DNA of 34,741 nucleotides from Guptibacillus hwajinpoensis. GTDB taxonomy: Bacteria > Bacillota > Bacilli > Bacillales > Guptibacillaceae. Every line of letters begins with the position of its first letter. The stretch's first letter is position 1. The position numbers and the translations under genes are program-made. The stretch spans positions 1 to 34,741 of the forward strand of contig NZ_JAIVAE010000021.1 of NCBI RefSeq assembly GCF_020171785.1, given 5' to 3'. This document shows, in pieces, positions 8,769-19,458 of this stretch. The notes under the pieces are model-generated. The model had not been told where the DNA came from. It was given only the letters and a program-made list of their open reading frames with translations, and searched no databases.

Positions 8769-9407
8769 ATGGATATTGATCAAACAAAAATTCCGCAGGC
8801 GACAGCAAAAAGACTGCCGCTCTATTATCGATATTTAAAAAATCTAAGTGCATCTGGAAAACAGCGTGTTTCCTCAGCAGAACTTAGTGATGCCATTAAG
8901 GTAGATTCCGCTACAATCCGCAGAGATTTCAGTTATTTTGGTGCTCTTGGTAAAAAAGGGTATGGGTACAACGTCCATTATTTGTTATCCTTTTTTAGTA
9001 AGACCCTTGATCAGGATGAAACGACTAAGGTTGCGCTGATTGGCGTAGGTAATCTTGGAACTGCCTTTCTACATTACAATTTTATAAAAAATAATAATAC
9101 AAAAATTGAGCTCGCTTTTGATGCCGATTCCGAAAAAGTCGGACAGGAAATTGGCGGAGTACCCGTTTATCATATTGATGAATTTAAAAAGCGACTTAAA
9201 GAAAATGACGTATCGGTTGTTATTTTAACTGTCCCTGTCCATGTCGCTCAGTCAATTGCCGATCAAATGGATGAGACAGGCATCAAAGGAATATTAAACT
9301 TCACCCCAGCTCGTCTAACTGTTCCGGATCATATACGAGTGCATCATATTGATCTAGCAGTCGAATTACAAGCACTCGTCTATTTCATGAAGCATTACCC
9401 AGTATAA
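8769..9407 (+). CDS. rex: Redox-sensing transcriptional repressor Rex
   Basis: A repressor that senses the NADH/NAD+ ratio and controls fermentation and respiration genes. The 212 residues have an N-terminal winged helix with recognition helix [12 protein letters not shown] (residues 47-58), then a Rossmann domain with GVGNLG (92-97) and a C-terminal domain-swap helix ending [10 protein letters not shown]. The start has a good GGAGG ribosome site. I looked for its operator pattern (TTGTGA...TCACAA) in the gaps of this window, including before lctP, and did not find one. It lies between moaC and tatA as in B. subtilis. Confidence 0.95.
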   Translation: MDIDQTKIPQATAKRLPLYYRYLKNLSASGKQRVSSAELSDAIKVDSATIRRDFSYFGALGKKGYGYNVHYLLSFFSKTLDQDETTKVALIGVGNLGTAFLHYNFIKNNNTKIELAFDADSEKVGQEIGGVPVYHIDEFKKRLKENDVSVVILTVPVHVAQSIADQMDETGIKGILNFTPARLTVPDHIRVHHIDLAVELQALVYFMKHYPV

Positions 9408-9431
9408 CGACATGATAAGGAGGTGACACGC

Positions 9432-9614
9432 ATGGGAATGGGTGGCGCAAGTATCGCATTAGTTGCCGTGGTTGCTTTGATAATATTCGGACCGAAGAAA
9501 TTACCTGAGCTAGGTAAAGCAGCAGGTAACACGCTTCGTGAGTTTAAAAACGCAACAAAAGGTTTAGCGGATGATGACGATGAACCAAATGATAAGAAAA
9601 ATAACGACAAGTAA
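9432..9614 (+). CDS. tatA: Twin-arginine translocase subunit TatA
   Basis: A 60-residue protein with one N-terminal membrane helix (about residues 5-19), the FGP hinge followed by KKLPELGKAAG, an amphipathic helix and an acidic/lysine tail. It oligomerises with TatC to export folded proteins with twin-arginine signals. The start ATG 9432 is set by an ideal AAGGAGGTGA at 9417-9426; an upstream GTG lies inside that site. No TatB gene is seen, as in minimal Gram-positive Tat systems. By position it corresponds to TatAy of B. subtilis. Confidence 0.93.
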   Translation: MGMGGASIALVAVVALIIFGPKKLPELGKAAGNTLREFKNATKGLADDDDEPNDKKNNDK

Positions 9615-9634
9615 TCGGTTAGGACGGATAGTGA

Positions 9635-10399
9635 ATGGAGGATCAGAAGCAATCCATCTATGATCATTTAGAGGAATTAAGAAAACGGGTTATTATTACT
9701 GTCGTTTTCTTAATTCTTTCCTTTATTGCGGGGCTGTTTCTGGCTAAGCCAGTCATTGTGTTCCTGCAGCATGCTCCTGAAGCGCAGGGTATACCGATGA
9801 ACGCGTTTCATCTGACTGACCCATTAAAAGTGTATTTCAGCTTCGCCTTTTTAATTGCTTTTATTATGACATCACCACTTGCGCTCTACCAGCTCTGGGC
9901 GTTTATATCACCCGGCTTGTTTGAACATGAACGCAAAGTAACATTATCTTATATACCAGCGGTGTTCATTTTATTTCTTGGCGGCGTTTCCTTTTCCTAT
10001 TTTGTACTCTTTCCATTTGTGATCGATTTTGTGGGGAACCTTGCACAAAGCCTAAACATTCAAGAGATGTATGGAGCGAATCAATATTTTAGCTTCTTGT
10101 TTCAGTTAACACTGCCTTTTGGATTTGTCTTTCAGTTGCCTGTCATCGTTCTTTTCTTTACAAGGCTTGGTATGTTAAATCCAGCAATGCTTGTACAGAT
10201 TAGAAAGTATGCGTACTTTGTCCTTCTCGTTATAGCGGGGATGATTACACCACCTGAAATTATTTCACATCTTATGGTAACTGTACCGCTTTTACTACTT
10301 TACGAATTTAGTATCATTGTGTCCCGATATGGTTATCGGAAGAGGTTACAGGCTGAAGCAAAAAGAATTCTTGAGGAAGCTCAGGAAGAAGGAAATTAA
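9635..10399 (+). CDS. tatC: Twin-arginine translocase subunit TatC
   Basis: The 254-residue receptor of the Tat system, which binds twin-arginine signal peptides. It begins with the family motif HLEELRKR (about residues 11-18), and has six hydrophobic segments separated by the expected loops, including SPLALYQLWAFISPGL. It follows tatA by 20 bases and forms a TatA-TatC pair. The short AGGA site upstream of ATG 9635 is modest. A two-way terminator follows, shared with ydiK on the other strand. Confidence 0.95.
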   Translation: MEDQKQSIYDHLEELRKRVIITVVFLILSFIAGLFLAKPVIVFLQHAPEAQGIPMNAFHLTDPLKVYFSFAFLIAFIMTSPLALYQLWAFISPGLFEHERKVTLSYIPAVFILFLGGVSFSYFVLFPFVIDFVGNLAQSLNIQEMYGANQYFSFLFQLTLPFGFVFQLPVIVLFFTRLGMLNPAMLVQIRKYAYFVLLVIAGMITPPEIISHLMVTVPLLLLYEFSIIVSRYGYRKRLQAEAKRILEEAQEEGN

Positions 10400-10411
10400 T
10401 AAATGCCAAAC

Positions 10412-10442
10412 AAAAAGCGGTAGGAATCCCTACCGCTTTTTG
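10412..10442. terminator. Two-way terminator between tatC and ydiK
   Basis: A perfect 9-bp stem, AGCGGTAGG (10416-10424) with CCTACCGCT (10429-10437), with A residues before and T residues after, so it can act for both convergent genes. The ydiK stop codon (10430-10432) is part of the right arm. Confidence 0.9.
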
Positions 10443-10654
10443 TTTTCATCTTTTTTCTTAAGTTGTGTGATCCGTTTTCTAAGGACGAAAAAACGAATGG
10501 CATATACGAAATCCACTGTGGCAAGAACCATCAGTAGAATTGTATAAAAGCTCCACATTTCGCCGTTACTACTAGCACTTTGGATCGCAAGGTACGTAAA
10601 GAGCGACCCGAGTCCTAGATAGAAAAAACCCATAATAGTTGGTGAGAGTTTCAT
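10430..10654 (-). CDS. ydiK: YdiK-like small membrane protein (DUF4305)
   Basis: A 74-residue protein with two hydrophobic segments (about residues 6-24 and 34-55) and a very basic C-terminus (KRITQLKKKDENKKR). The two-helix form, size and place after ydiL and opposite tatC match YdiK of B. subtilis, whose function is unknown. Its ATG overlaps the ydiL stop in an ATGA, with GGAGGA upstream, so the two are translated together. Its stop codon lies inside the terminator stem. Confidence 0.8.
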   Translation of the reverse strand: MKLSPTIMGFFYLGLGSLFTYLAIQSASSNGEMWSFYTILLMVLATVDFVYAIRFFVLRKRITQLKKKDENKKR

Positions 10655-11361
10655 GAAAAGAGTCCTCCAATAAACGATTGCGTCTGATTAAGCTGCTTTT
10701 CCATCTCCATAATATCATCAGCAAAATAGACGTTAATTAACACAACAAATGTATTCATTGTCATGTGTGCAATAATCGGTACGATCAGACGCTTTGTTTT
10801 CACATATAGAAAGGCAAAGGTTAGACCCATTGCTGTATAGATGAGTATGTGGGAAAAGTCAAAGTGAATCGCTGCAAATATAACTGAGCTAAGAATGCCG
10901 GCGATCCAGAAGTTAAATCGTTTGTATAATGATCCGAAAATAACTTTTCGAAAAACGATTTCTTCAAGAATTGGTCCAATAATGGACGTTACAATGATAA
11001 AAATAGGGGAAGCCTTTGCCACTTCAATAAGCATTTCTGTGTTCTCAGAACCAGGATCAATGCCAAATACATTCATCTCGATCATAGCTGCAATAATTTG
11101 GGAAGCATAGGCCATAAATACGCCTAGCACACTCCATCCGACTGCCTGGCCAGGTGAAACGCGAGCAGAGCGTTCAAATGGAACATCAGGAGTGGAGCGG
11201 AGAAGAAACAACATAATAATCAGGGCAGTAAGAAAACTAAAAACTGACCAGGTAACAATGGGATCAGCGATGTTAAATCTCTGAAGTAAAGGAACGCCTA
11301 CAACCCCTGAAAGCTGCATGACAATATAGGTAATCAGTATAGTCCAATAGTGTTTGGCCAA
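10651..11361 (-). CDS. ydiL: CPBP-family intramembrane metalloprotease YdiL
   Basis: A 236-residue polytopic membrane protein of the CPBP/Abi family (CAAX-protease and bacteriocin-processing relatives). The catalytic motifs are present: EEIVFRK (the EExxxR motif), FAAIHFDFSH and a final HMTMN. The substrate is unknown. The start is TTG 11361 with AAAGGAG at proper spacing; an ATG a few bases upstream is out of frame and gives only a short false reading. A 12-bp palindrome GCCTTATAAGGC lies upstream at 11391-11402. It forms an operon with ydiK. Confidence 0.85.
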   Translation of the reverse strand: MAKHYWTILITYIVMQLSGVVGVPLLQRFNIADPIVTWSVFSFLTALIIMLFLLRSTPDVPFERSARVSPGQAVGWSVLGVFMAYASQIIAAMIEMNVFGIDPGSENTEMLIEVAKASPIFIIVTSIIGPILEEIVFRKVIFGSLYKRFNFWIAGILSSVIFAAIHFDFSHILIYTAMGLTFAFLYVKTKRLIVPIIAHMTMNTFVVLINVYFADDIMEMEKQLNQTQSFIGGLFS

Positions 11362-11589
11362 GAATCATTACTCCTTTAAATGGTTTGCGTGCCTTATAAG
11401 GCAATGTGCATACTCGTATTAGTTTAACACACTTTGAAAAGGGAATGCCGTTCATAAGACTTCATAATGTGATTAGAACGACCGAATCGAAACTTATCGA
11501 AAAACGGGACAGAAGTCTTAGCATATTATGTCAGGTTGTGGCGAGTAGGTAAGAAAAGAAAAAACTGAAAAAAAAATCAACTTTACTAC

Positions 11590-11618
11590 TTGCAAAAGGG
11601 TACTGAATTATTTATTAT
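11590..11618 (+). promoter_or_regulatory. Sigma-A promoter of groESL
   Basis: TTGCAA (11590-11595) and TATTAT (11613-11618) with a 17-base spacer. The predicted start of transcription is about 11625, just before CIRCE. The rest of the 337-base gap between ydiL and groES shows no gene. Confidence 0.85.
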
Positions 11619-11627
11619 ATACATGTG

Positions 11628-11654
11628 TTAGCACTCGACGATGGTGAGTGCTAA
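11628..11654 (+). promoter_or_regulatory. CIRCE operator (HrcA binding site)
   Basis: A perfect CIRCE element: TTAGCACTC, a 9-base spacer and GAGTGCTAA. HrcA repressor bound here at the 5' end of the transcript keeps groESL low until heat shock. HrcA itself is not in this window. Confidence 0.98.
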
Positions 11655-11698
11655 AAAACGAATCAAACCATAATTTCCATCTGAGGAGGGTGTTTGAG

Positions 11699-11986
11699 TT
11701 GTTAAAGCCTTTAGGTGATCGTGTTGTCATCGAACCAATTCAATTAGAAGAAAAAACGTCTAGTGGGATCGTGCTTCCGGATTCTGCGAAAGAAAAGCCA
11801 CAAGAAGGTCGCGTCGTATCTGTAGGTAGCGGTGCACTTACTGATGGTGGAGAGCGTGTCGCTCTTGAAGTGTCAGAAGGCGATGCTGTTATTTACAGCA
11901 AATACGCTGGTACTGAAGTAAAGTATGACGGCAAAGAGTATCTAATCCTTCGTGAAAACGACATTCTTGCAGTCGTAAGTAAGTAA
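11699..11986 (+). CDS. groES: Co-chaperonin GroES
   Basis: The 95-residue heptameric lid of the GroEL folding chamber. It begins [13 protein letters not shown] and holds the mobile-loop segment [16 protein letters not shown] and the C-terminal [13 protein letters not shown]. The start codon is TTG 11699, set by the ribosome site GAGGAGGG (11683-11690) and by the conserved N-terminus; as I recall B. subtilis also uses TTG here. Controlled by the upstream promoter and CIRCE. It leads into groEL after 42 bases. Confidence 0.96.
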   Translation: MLKPLGDRVVIEPIQLEEKTSSGIVLPDSAKEKPQEGRVVSVGSGALTDGGERVALEVSEGDAVIYSKYAGTEVKYDGKEYLILRENDILAVVSK

Positions 11987-12025
11987 TTACAAAAATAAAA
12001 GCACTACATACATTTAGGAGGGTAA

Positions 12026-13672
<1,647 letters not shown>

Positions 13673-13712
13673 TTCATGCTCCCAGCTGCTCGGAATATCT
13701 GAGTGGATTTAA

Positions 13713-13751
13713 AGCTTCCTCCAGTTTTAGGACTGGGGGGAGCTTTTTTAT
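13713..13751 (+). terminator. Terminator of groESL
   Basis: A 13-bp stem (13713-13725 with 13732-13744, two G-T pairs) around a short loop, followed by seven T residues. Confidence 0.92.
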
Positions 13752-13883
13752 ATGATAATCGAAATGTAATGGTTTTATGAGAGTTAAAGTAATAGACCCC
13801 GCTCTAAAGAAACAGATTCAGCTAGGATTATTCTAATTTTTGGTGAAAAGCATCACTTTAAAAGATTGAATTTTTAAAAAGGC

Positions 13884-13911
13884 TTGTAACTGTAGGTAGA
13901 TTCAGTATAAA
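13884..13911 (+). promoter_or_regulatory. Likely sigma-A promoter of lctP
   Basis: TTGTAA (13884-13889) and TATAAA (13906-13911) with a 16-base spacer. The predicted start of transcription falls at the left edge of the LutR-type palindrome. The 331-base gap from groEL to lctP holds this promoter, two operators and the groESL terminator. Confidence 0.65.
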
Positions 13912-13915
13912 CTAA

Positions 13916-13944
13916 AACAACAGGTCATCTGATGACCTGTTGTT
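13916..13944 (+). promoter_or_regulatory. Perfect 29-bp palindrome, probable LutR operator of lctP
   Basis: Left arm AACAACAGGTCATC (13916-13929) and right arm GATGACCTGTTGTT (13931-13944) are exact reverse complements around one T. There is no T tail, so it is not a terminator. The core GTCATC-N-GATGAC recurs before lutA and has the form of a FadR-type GntR site; the lutR gene lies in between. It overlaps the predicted transcription start, so binding would block initiation. Confidence 0.8.
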
Positions 13945-13956
13945 ATTAACGTTAAC

Positions 13957-13970
13957 TGAAAGCGCTAACA
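13957..13970 (+). promoter_or_regulatory. cre site (CcpA catabolite repression)
   Basis: TGAAAGCGCTAACA matches the cre consensus TGWAANCGNTNWCA at every position. It lies just downstream of the predicted lctP start of transcription, where CcpA would act as a roadblock when glucose is present. Confidence 0.8.
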
Positions 13971-14003
13971 CAAGTTATCGAACTATGAAGTGGAGGTATG
14001 TAA

Positions 14004-15590
14004 ATGCTGTTGCTTGTAGCTTTAAGTGCCATTTTAGCCCCTTTTCTCTTTTTAGTACTCCTTCGGATGCCGGCTAAAAAGGGAATGTTTTTCAGCGCAA
14101 TCATTGTGATCATCTTATCTTTTTTTGTATGGGAAGTAGAGGGAGACGTCATTTTAGCGTCTGTTTTGGAGGGATCGCATAAGGCGCTGACGATTTTATT
14201 TATTTTGTTCGGGGCTATCGCCTTATTAAATACACTTCGGCGAACAGGTGCCGTGAATCGCATTAATCAAGGGTTTCGAAATATTTCTACTGACATGCGG
14301 GTCCAAATTGTCATAGTCGCTTTTCTATTTGGCGCTTTAATCGAAGGGGCTGCAGGATTTGGTACTCCAGCGGCGCTCACGGGACCACTTCTTGTCGCAT
14401 TAGGATTTACACCGATGGCAGCTGCGGCCATTGCTCTGATTGCAGATAGTTCGTCCGTCTCATATGGCGCTGTTGGAACGCCCATTCAAGTTGGACTTAG
14501 TAATCTACCAGATGCGGGTTTGTCTTTTTATCAAGGAATCGGTGTACAGATTGCTTTCTTTGATTTATTTGCCGGCACGTTTATTCCGTTTATATTAGTT
14601 GTCGTTCTCACGGTCTTTTTTGGAAAGAAGAAGGGATTGAAGGATGCGGTTGAGATGCTGCCGTGGACATTGATGATTGGACTTACTTATACGTCATCAG
14701 CGTATCTCTATGCGGTTTTGTTCGGTCACGAGTTTGTTGCGATTCTAGCTTCTCTGACTGGTTTAGTTGTCGCTACGATCACTGCAAAAAAAGGATTTTT
14801 GCTTCCAAAGACATCGTGGCAGGATGCCCTTCAAGAGGATTTTGTCATCGAAGAAAAAGGCTCGAACATGGGATTGGCGTCCGCATGGTCTCCATATTTG
14901 ATTATCGTGGGCCTCTTGTTAATGACGAGAATTGTACCTGCTGTCAAAAACTTTGTATTAAGTTGGGTGGATTTATCATGGACGAATATTTTGGGGATTG
15001 AGGGAATAACTTCAAAGTGGCAGGTCTTGTATTCACCAGGTACGGTATTAATTTTGGCGACTCTACTTGCTGTGGTTATTCAACGAAAATCCTTGGGTCA
15101 TTTTTCGGCCGCTGCAAAAGAATCGATTATATCGATGAAAGATGCTGCATTAGCGTTACTCGCCACCTTAGCTCTTGTACAAGTTTTTACGAACACAGGA
15201 ATGAATGCGAATGATTTGATTAGCATGCCTCAATACATAGCGCAAACCCTTGCGAGTGGATTTGGTTCCATGTGGGTGTTTGCGGCTCCGTTTCTTGGTG
15301 AATTAGGAGCCTTTATTACCGGAAGTGCAACAGTATCAACGCTAACCTTTTCACCGATCCAATATAGCATTGCAGAGGAAACAGCCCTTGCAAAGGATAC
15401 GATTCTATCCTTACAAGTCATTGGCGCTGCTGCTGGTAATATGATTTGTGTTCATAATGTGGTTGCAGCTGGTACAGTTGTTGGTCTTTCTGGAAAAGAA
15501 GGGGATATCATTCGAAAAACGCTATTGCCTGCGTTACTATATGGACTGTTAGTTGGAGTAGCCGCTTTCGTTACGACGATGGTGTTTTAA
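14004..15590 (+). CDS. lctP: L-lactate permease
   Basis: A 528-residue polytopic membrane protein of the LctP family that imports lactate (and glycolate) with protons. Conserved segments [14 protein letters not shown] and [17 protein letters not shown] are present, and the protein is hydrophobic throughout with about 12-14 membrane helices. GGAGG precedes the ATG. It is followed by lutR and lutABC, so uptake, sensing and oxidation of lactate are adjacent. Control by LutR and CcpA is inferred from the upstream sites. Confidence 0.95.
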   Translation: MLLLVALSAILAPFLFLVLLRMPAKKGMFFSAIIVIILSFFVWEVEGDVILASVLEGSHKALTILFILFGAIALLNTLRRTGAVNRINQGFRNISTDMRVQIVIVAFLFGALIEGAAGFGTPAALTGPLLVALGFTPMAAAAIALIADSSSVSYGAVGTPIQVGLSNLPDAGLSFYQGIGVQIAFFDLFAGTFIPFILVVVLTVFFGKKKGLKDAVEMLPWTLMIGLTYTSSAYLYAVLFGHEFVAILASLTGLVVATITAKKGFLLPKTSWQDALQEDFVIEEKGSNMGLASAWSPYLIIVGLLLMTRIVPAVKNFVLSWVDLSWTNILGIEGITSKWQVLYSPGTVLILATLLAVVIQRKSLGHFSAAAKESIISMKDAALALLATLALVQVFTNTGMNANDLISMPQYIAQTLASGFGSMWVFAAPFLGELGAFITGSATVSTLTFSPIQYSIAEETALAKDTILSLQVIGAAAGNMICVHNVVAAGTVVGLSGKEGDIIRKTLLPALLYGLLVGVAAFVTTMVF

Positions 15591-15664
15591 TGACCCGATA
15601 ACTTTTCCAATTGTCTGTTTTAGAGTAAGATAGAAGTAACACATGATGGGAAGTTGGAGTAAGA

Positions 15665-16372
15665 ATGGTGGAATATAAACCGATTCGATCGAAGAAGATC
15701 TATGAACAAGTCGCAGATTCTTTGCTCGAATCGTTAAAAAATGGCACGTTAAAGTCTGGCGATAAACTCGATAGCGTAGAAGTATTAGCTAAAAACTTCA
15801 ATGTTGGAAGGTCGGCTATTCGAGAATCGTTAAGTGCGCTTCGAGCAATGGGTATTCTTGAAATGCGGCAGGGAGAAGGGACGTATGTGAAGTCCTTTGA
15901 CGCCTCGCGTTTTTCGCTTCCTGTATCCGTCGCATTTTTGATGAAGTCAGAAGATCTGAAGGAACTATTGGAAGTACGAAAGATTTTAGAAGTTGGCGCA
16001 GCTGGATCAGCAGCCTCCTCACATAAAGAAGAAGATTTGTTTCCGATGAAGGATGCCCTTAGGAAAATGGAAGAGGCAAAGGGCAGTGGTGAAATTGGAG
16101 ATCAGGCTGATTTAGCGTTTCATATGGCGTTAGTGAAAGCGACTCACAACCACATGCTCATTAATTTAATGAATAGTGTCTCAGAAATTATGATGCAGGC
16201 GATGCGAGAAACGCGAAAACTGCTTCATACGCCTGAAGGTACAGAACGCTTGTTGCAGGAACATCAAACCATATTAGCCGCGATTGAATCTCGTCATGAG
16301 GAAAAAGCACGAGAAGCCATGTTCGCGCACCTTAACAACGTGGAAGCTTCACTAGCTAATTTTATTAAGTAA
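15665..16372 (+). CDS. lutR: Lactate-responsive GntR/FadR-family repressor LutR
   Basis: A 235-residue regulator with a GntR winged helix (SGDKLDSVEVLAKNF, GRSAIRESLSALRAMG, then QGEGTYVK) and a C-terminal FadR-type all-helical ligand domain (FCD). It resembles B. subtilis LutR closely across its length, as far as I can recall that sequence. It probably releases its operators when lactate is present. The start at ATG 15665 has GGAG 6 bases upstream. No clear promoter was found in the 74 bases after lctP. Matching palindromes occur on both sides of the gene. Confidence 0.92.
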   Translation: MVEYKPIRSKKIYEQVADSLLESLKNGTLKSGDKLDSVEVLAKNFNVGRSAIRESLSALRAMGILEMRQGEGTYVKSFDASRFSLPVSVAFLMKSEDLKELLEVRKILEVGAAGSAASSHKEEDLFPMKDALRKMEEAKGSGEIGDQADLAFHMALVKATHNHMLINLMNSVSEIMMQAMRETRKLLHTPEGTERLLQEHQTILAAIESRHEEKAREAMFAHLNNVEASLANFIK

Positions 16373-16411
16373 AGGGATCTGAGTAACACAGTTTCCTTTT
16401 TATTTCTTCTA

Positions 16412-16424
16412 GTCATCAGATGAC
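16412..16424 (+). promoter_or_regulatory. Second LutR-type operator, before lutA
   Basis: GTCATC-A-GATGAC, the same core as the palindrome before lctP apart from the central base and the shorter outer arms. It lies about 30 bases upstream of the lutA start. I could not place a convincing promoter around it, so lutABC may also be read from lutR. Confidence 0.7.
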
Positions 16425-16452
16425 CTTATGTTTAAAATGGGAGGGATTATTT

Positions 16453-17169
16453 ATGAAGGTTTCATTATTTATTACTTGTTTATGTGACACATTCACCCCC
16501 GATGTTGGAAAGGATACGGTGGAACTGTTAGAACGTTTTGGGTGTGAAGTTGATTTTCCCGTCGGACAAACGTGTTGTGGACAGCCAGCTTATAACAGCG
16601 GATACAAAAGCGAGTCAATCCAAGCGATGAAGCAAATGATCAAAGCCTTTGAACAAGCGGAATATGTTGTTGGACCATCTGGTTCCTGCGTCCATATGCT
16701 GAAGGAATATCCGAAAGTGTTAGCTGGTGAACCGGAGTGGGCTGAGCGAGCGCGTAAGCTTTCGGACAAAACATTTGAGCTCACGCAATTTTTGGTGGAT
16801 GTCCTAAAAGTGGAAGACGTAGGCGCTACATTTACTGGAACGGCAACGTATCATCCGTCGTGCCATATGACGCGTTTGTTAGGTGTGAAGGACGCTCCGA
16901 GAATTTTATTAGAAAATGTGAAAGGTCTAAATCTCATTGACCTTCCAATGAAAGAGGACTGCTGTGGGTTTGGTGGAACATTCGCTGTCAAAAATTCACA
17001 CATATCCGGGCAGATGGTCCAAGAGAAAGCCGAGCATATTGAAGAAACGCATGCTGACTACTTAATTGGTGGCGATATGGGATGCGTCATGAATATGGGC
17101 GGTCGGTTACGAAGGAATGGACAGGAAGTGAAGTTTCTTCATATCGCACAAGTATTGAACACTCAGTGA
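16453..17169 (+). CDS. lutA: Lactate utilisation protein LutA (iron-sulphur, CCG domains)
   Basis: The 238-residue subunit of the LutABC complex that oxidises L-lactate to pyruvate in the cytosol or at the membrane. It carries two cysteine-rich CCG modules, [10 protein letters not shown] (Cys41-Cys42) and CCGFGGTF (Cys170-Cys171), as in glycolate-oxidase and heterodisulphide-reductase iron-sulphur subunits. The start at 16453 has GGGAGG upstream and matches the known N-terminus MKVSLF; an earlier ATG at 16420 lies in the operator region. The stop is 12 bases before lutB. Confidence 0.94.
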   Translation: MKVSLFITCLCDTFTPDVGKDTVELLERFGCEVDFPVGQTCCGQPAYNSGYKSESIQAMKQMIKAFEQAEYVVGPSGSCVHMLKEYPKVLAGEPEWAERARKLSDKTFELTQFLVDVLKVEDVGATFTGTATYHPSCHMTRLLGVKDAPRILLENVKGLNLIDLPMKEDCCGFGGTFAVKNSHISGQMVQEKAEHIEETHADYLIGGDMGCVMNMGGRLRRNGQEVKFLHIAQVLNTQ

Positions 17170-17181
17170 GGAGGGATAGAG

Positions 17182-18606
17182 ATGAGTATTAAAATTGGGC
17201 ATAAACCTTATGCTGAACGAATTCAAGATGGCCTTAATAATGCCTTTATGAGAAAAGCTGTCTCCAGCGCTCAAGGACGCTTCAGATCAGGGCGATTAAA
17301 AGCAGCGGAAGAGCTAGGGGATTGGGAAGATTGGAGGACGCTTGGTGAAGAGATTCGTTCTCACACGATGGAAAACCTGGATTATTATTTGCATCAATTA
17401 AGTGAGCAGGTGGAAAAACGAGGAGGAACCGTCTTTTTTGCAGAAACAGCGAAAGAAGCGAACGAGTACATTCAGGAGATTGCGAAGAAAAAACAAGCGA
17501 AAAAAGTTGTGAAATCAAAATCGATGGTCACTGAAGAAATTGGCCTGAATGAAGCACTCGAAAAAAGCGGTTGTGAAGTTGTTGAATCAGACCTTGGTGA
17601 ATGGATTTTACAGTTGGACGAGGATCCACCTTCTCATATCGTGACGCCAGCGCTTCATAAAAACAAAGAGCAAATTCGCGAAACGTTTATGAAGAAGAAA
17701 GGCTATACTGGTTCGGATGATCCTGTTGAGCTTGCCGCTTTTGCTCGAGAACAACTGCGTCAAGACTTCTTAGAAGCAGATATTGGGGTAACAGGATGTA
17801 ACTTTGCGGTTGCGGAATCTGGAGCAATCACGCTTGTCACGAATGAAGGGAATGCGAGAATGGTAACGTCTCTTCCAGATACCCAAATTTCTGTGATGGG
17901 CATGGAACGAATCGTGCCAACTTGGGAGGACTTAGAAGTCGTTGTTAGCTTGTTGACTCGTGCAGCTGTAGGACAAAAACTGACGAGCTATATTACAGCA
18001 TTAACTGGAACGCGGCTTGAAGATGAAGTAGATGGTCCGGAAGATTTTCATCTGGTTATTGTCGACAATGGACGGTCGAAAATACTAGGAACTGAGTTTC
18101 AGTCAGCTCTTCATTGCATTCGCTGTGCTGCGTGTATTAATGCGTGTCCTGTTTATCGTCATGTTGGTGGGCATTCATATGGTTCGATTTATCCAGGACC
18201 GATTGGCGCTGTACTTACACCTTTGCTGGATGGATACGATGATCATAAAGACCTTCCATATGCTTCGACCTTGTGTGCTGCGTGTACCGAAGCATGTCCG
18301 GTCAAAATTCCGCTTCATGAGCATTTAATCAGACATCGCGAAATCATCGTAGAACGTGAAAAGATGACGACCAAAGCGGAAAAAATGATGATGATGGGTT
18401 TTGCGAAGTGGGCTTCCACTCCTGCCGCATATAAGCTATCGACGAAAATGGCAAGAACGACGTTAAAACCATGGACGAAAGAGGAATATATCGAAAAAGG
18501 ACCTGGGCCGATGAAAGGCTGGACAGAGCAACGTGATTTTCCAGCACCAGCGAGAGAGCGCTTCAGGGATTGGTACCAAAAACGAGAGCAAAGGAGTGAT
18601 CAGTAA
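17182..18606 (+). CDS. lutB: Lactate utilisation protein LutB (4Fe-4S ferredoxin-type)
   Basis: The 474-residue electron-transfer subunit of the lactate oxidation complex. An N-terminal LUD-type domain (residues about 60-300) is followed by ferredoxin-like cysteines: Cys312, Cys315, Cys318 and Cys322-Pro, then Cys365, Cys368 and Cys372-Pro. The length and domain order match the LutB family. A GAGGAGGG ribosome site precedes the ATG. Its stop codon shares one base with the lutC start (TAATG). Confidence 0.95.
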   Translation: MSIKIGHKPYAERIQDGLNNAFMRKAVSSAQGRFRSGRLKAAEELGDWEDWRTLGEEIRSHTMENLDYYLHQLSEQVEKRGGTVFFAETAKEANEYIQEIAKKKQAKKVVKSKSMVTEEIGLNEALEKSGCEVVESDLGEWILQLDEDPPSHIVTPALHKNKEQIRETFMKKKGYTGSDDPVELAAFAREQLRQDFLEADIGVTGCNFAVAESGAITLVTNEGNARMVTSLPDTQISVMGMERIVPTWEDLEVVVSLLTRAAVGQKLTSYITALTGTRLEDEVDGPEDFHLVIVDNGRSKILGTEFQSALHCIRCAACINACPVYRHVGGHSYGSIYPGPIGAVLTPLLDGYDDHKDLPYASTLCAACTEACPVKIPLHEHLIRHREIIVEREKMTTKAEKMMMMGFAKWASTPAAYKLSTKMARTTLKPWTKEEYIEKGPGPMKGWTEQRDFPAPARERFRDWYQKREQRSDQ

Positions 18607-19313
18607 TGGCCATTCATCATCGTGAAGCGTTTTTGGACAATCTGGCAGAGCAGCTAGGGCGATCACGGAAAAGGAACGTAGAAGCGCCCCATTATTCCGT
18701 TCATCCGCAGGAGCGCGTGTTTCAAGGAGCAACGCAAGAAGAGCTCGTCGAGAAATTGGAGGAGCAGTGTAAAATCATTCACACGTCTTTTATGAGAACG
18801 GATTTGGAGAGGCTAGGAGATACGTTACGCTCTGTCCTTCTAAACTATGATGTAACGAAAGTAGTTGGTGCAGGTGGATCAAGGAATGAAGCAACCGGCT
18901 TAACAAATTTCTATCAAGAAATTCAATTGGAGGGCTATGACGTTCACATTTGGGATGAAGCGAAAGGGCAAGAAAATGTGTCGTTTGCTGAACGAGCAGG
19001 GGCGGGGATTGTCTTTAGTGATATCACGTTAGCTGAATCTGGAACCGTGACGTTGTTTAACGACCGGTATAATGGTCGCTCCATTAGTTTACTACCAGAA
19101 ACGTTCATTGCGATTATCCCAAAGAGTACGCTCGTACCTCGAATGACGCAGGCGAGTCAATTGATTCATGAAGAAGAGAAGAAAGGGAATCTTGTTCCTT
19201 CCTGCATAAGCTTTGTAACGGGGCCAAGCAACAGCGCGGACATCGAAATGAATTTAATTGTAGGTGTACATGGACCGGTAAAAGCGACTTATATTATTGT
19301 CGATGATCTTTAA
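18606..19313 (+). CDS. lutC: Lactate utilisation protein LutC (LUD domain)
   Basis: The third subunit of LutABC, 235 residues, made of a LUD domain with GAGIVFSDITLAESGTV, SISLLPETFIAIIP and the C-terminal FVTGPSNSADIEMNLIVGVHGP. Its exact catalytic role is not settled, but it is needed for lactate growth in B. subtilis. AAAGGAG lies before the ATG, which overlaps the lutB stop by one base, so translation is likely coupled. A terminator follows and closes the operon. Confidence 0.95.
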   Translation: MAIHHREAFLDNLAEQLGRSRKRNVEAPHYSVHPQERVFQGATQEELVEKLEEQCKIIHTSFMRTDLERLGDTLRSVLLNYDVTKVVGAGGSRNEATGLTNFYQEIQLEGYDVHIWDEAKGQENVSFAERAGAGIVFSDITLAESGTVTLFNDRYNGRSISLLPETFIAIIPKSTLVPRMTQASQLIHEEEKKGNLVPSCISFVTGPSNSADIEMNLIVGVHGPVKATYIIVDDL

Positions 19314-19332
19314 TGTGCCAATTCATTAGCGG

Positions 19333-19371
19333 ACCCTTTTGTAAGTTTATAAAACTGCAAAAGGGTTTTTC
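19333..19371 (+). terminator. Terminator of the lut operon
   Basis: ACCCTTTTG (19333-19341) pairs with CAAAAGGGT (19358-19366); an inner AGTTT/AAACT pairing extends the stem. Five T residues follow. Confidence 0.88.
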
Positions 19372-19458
19372 GCTTGTTTGAAAGGAATATTCTGTATGCA
19401 TTCTTTTTATAGATCGCTATAATGAAAGCTAGAGTTGCCGCCAGAGGAGGCTAAAAGT

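Noticed and set aside
13752-14003. Rex operator controlling lactate permease
   Set aside because: No TTGTGA...TCACAA pattern in the lctP upstream region; only the LutR-type palindrome and cre are seen.
14663-15001. 112-codon frame inside lctP on the plus strand
   Set aside because: Out-of-frame reading of a clearly intact permease gene; no ribosome site or family resemblance.
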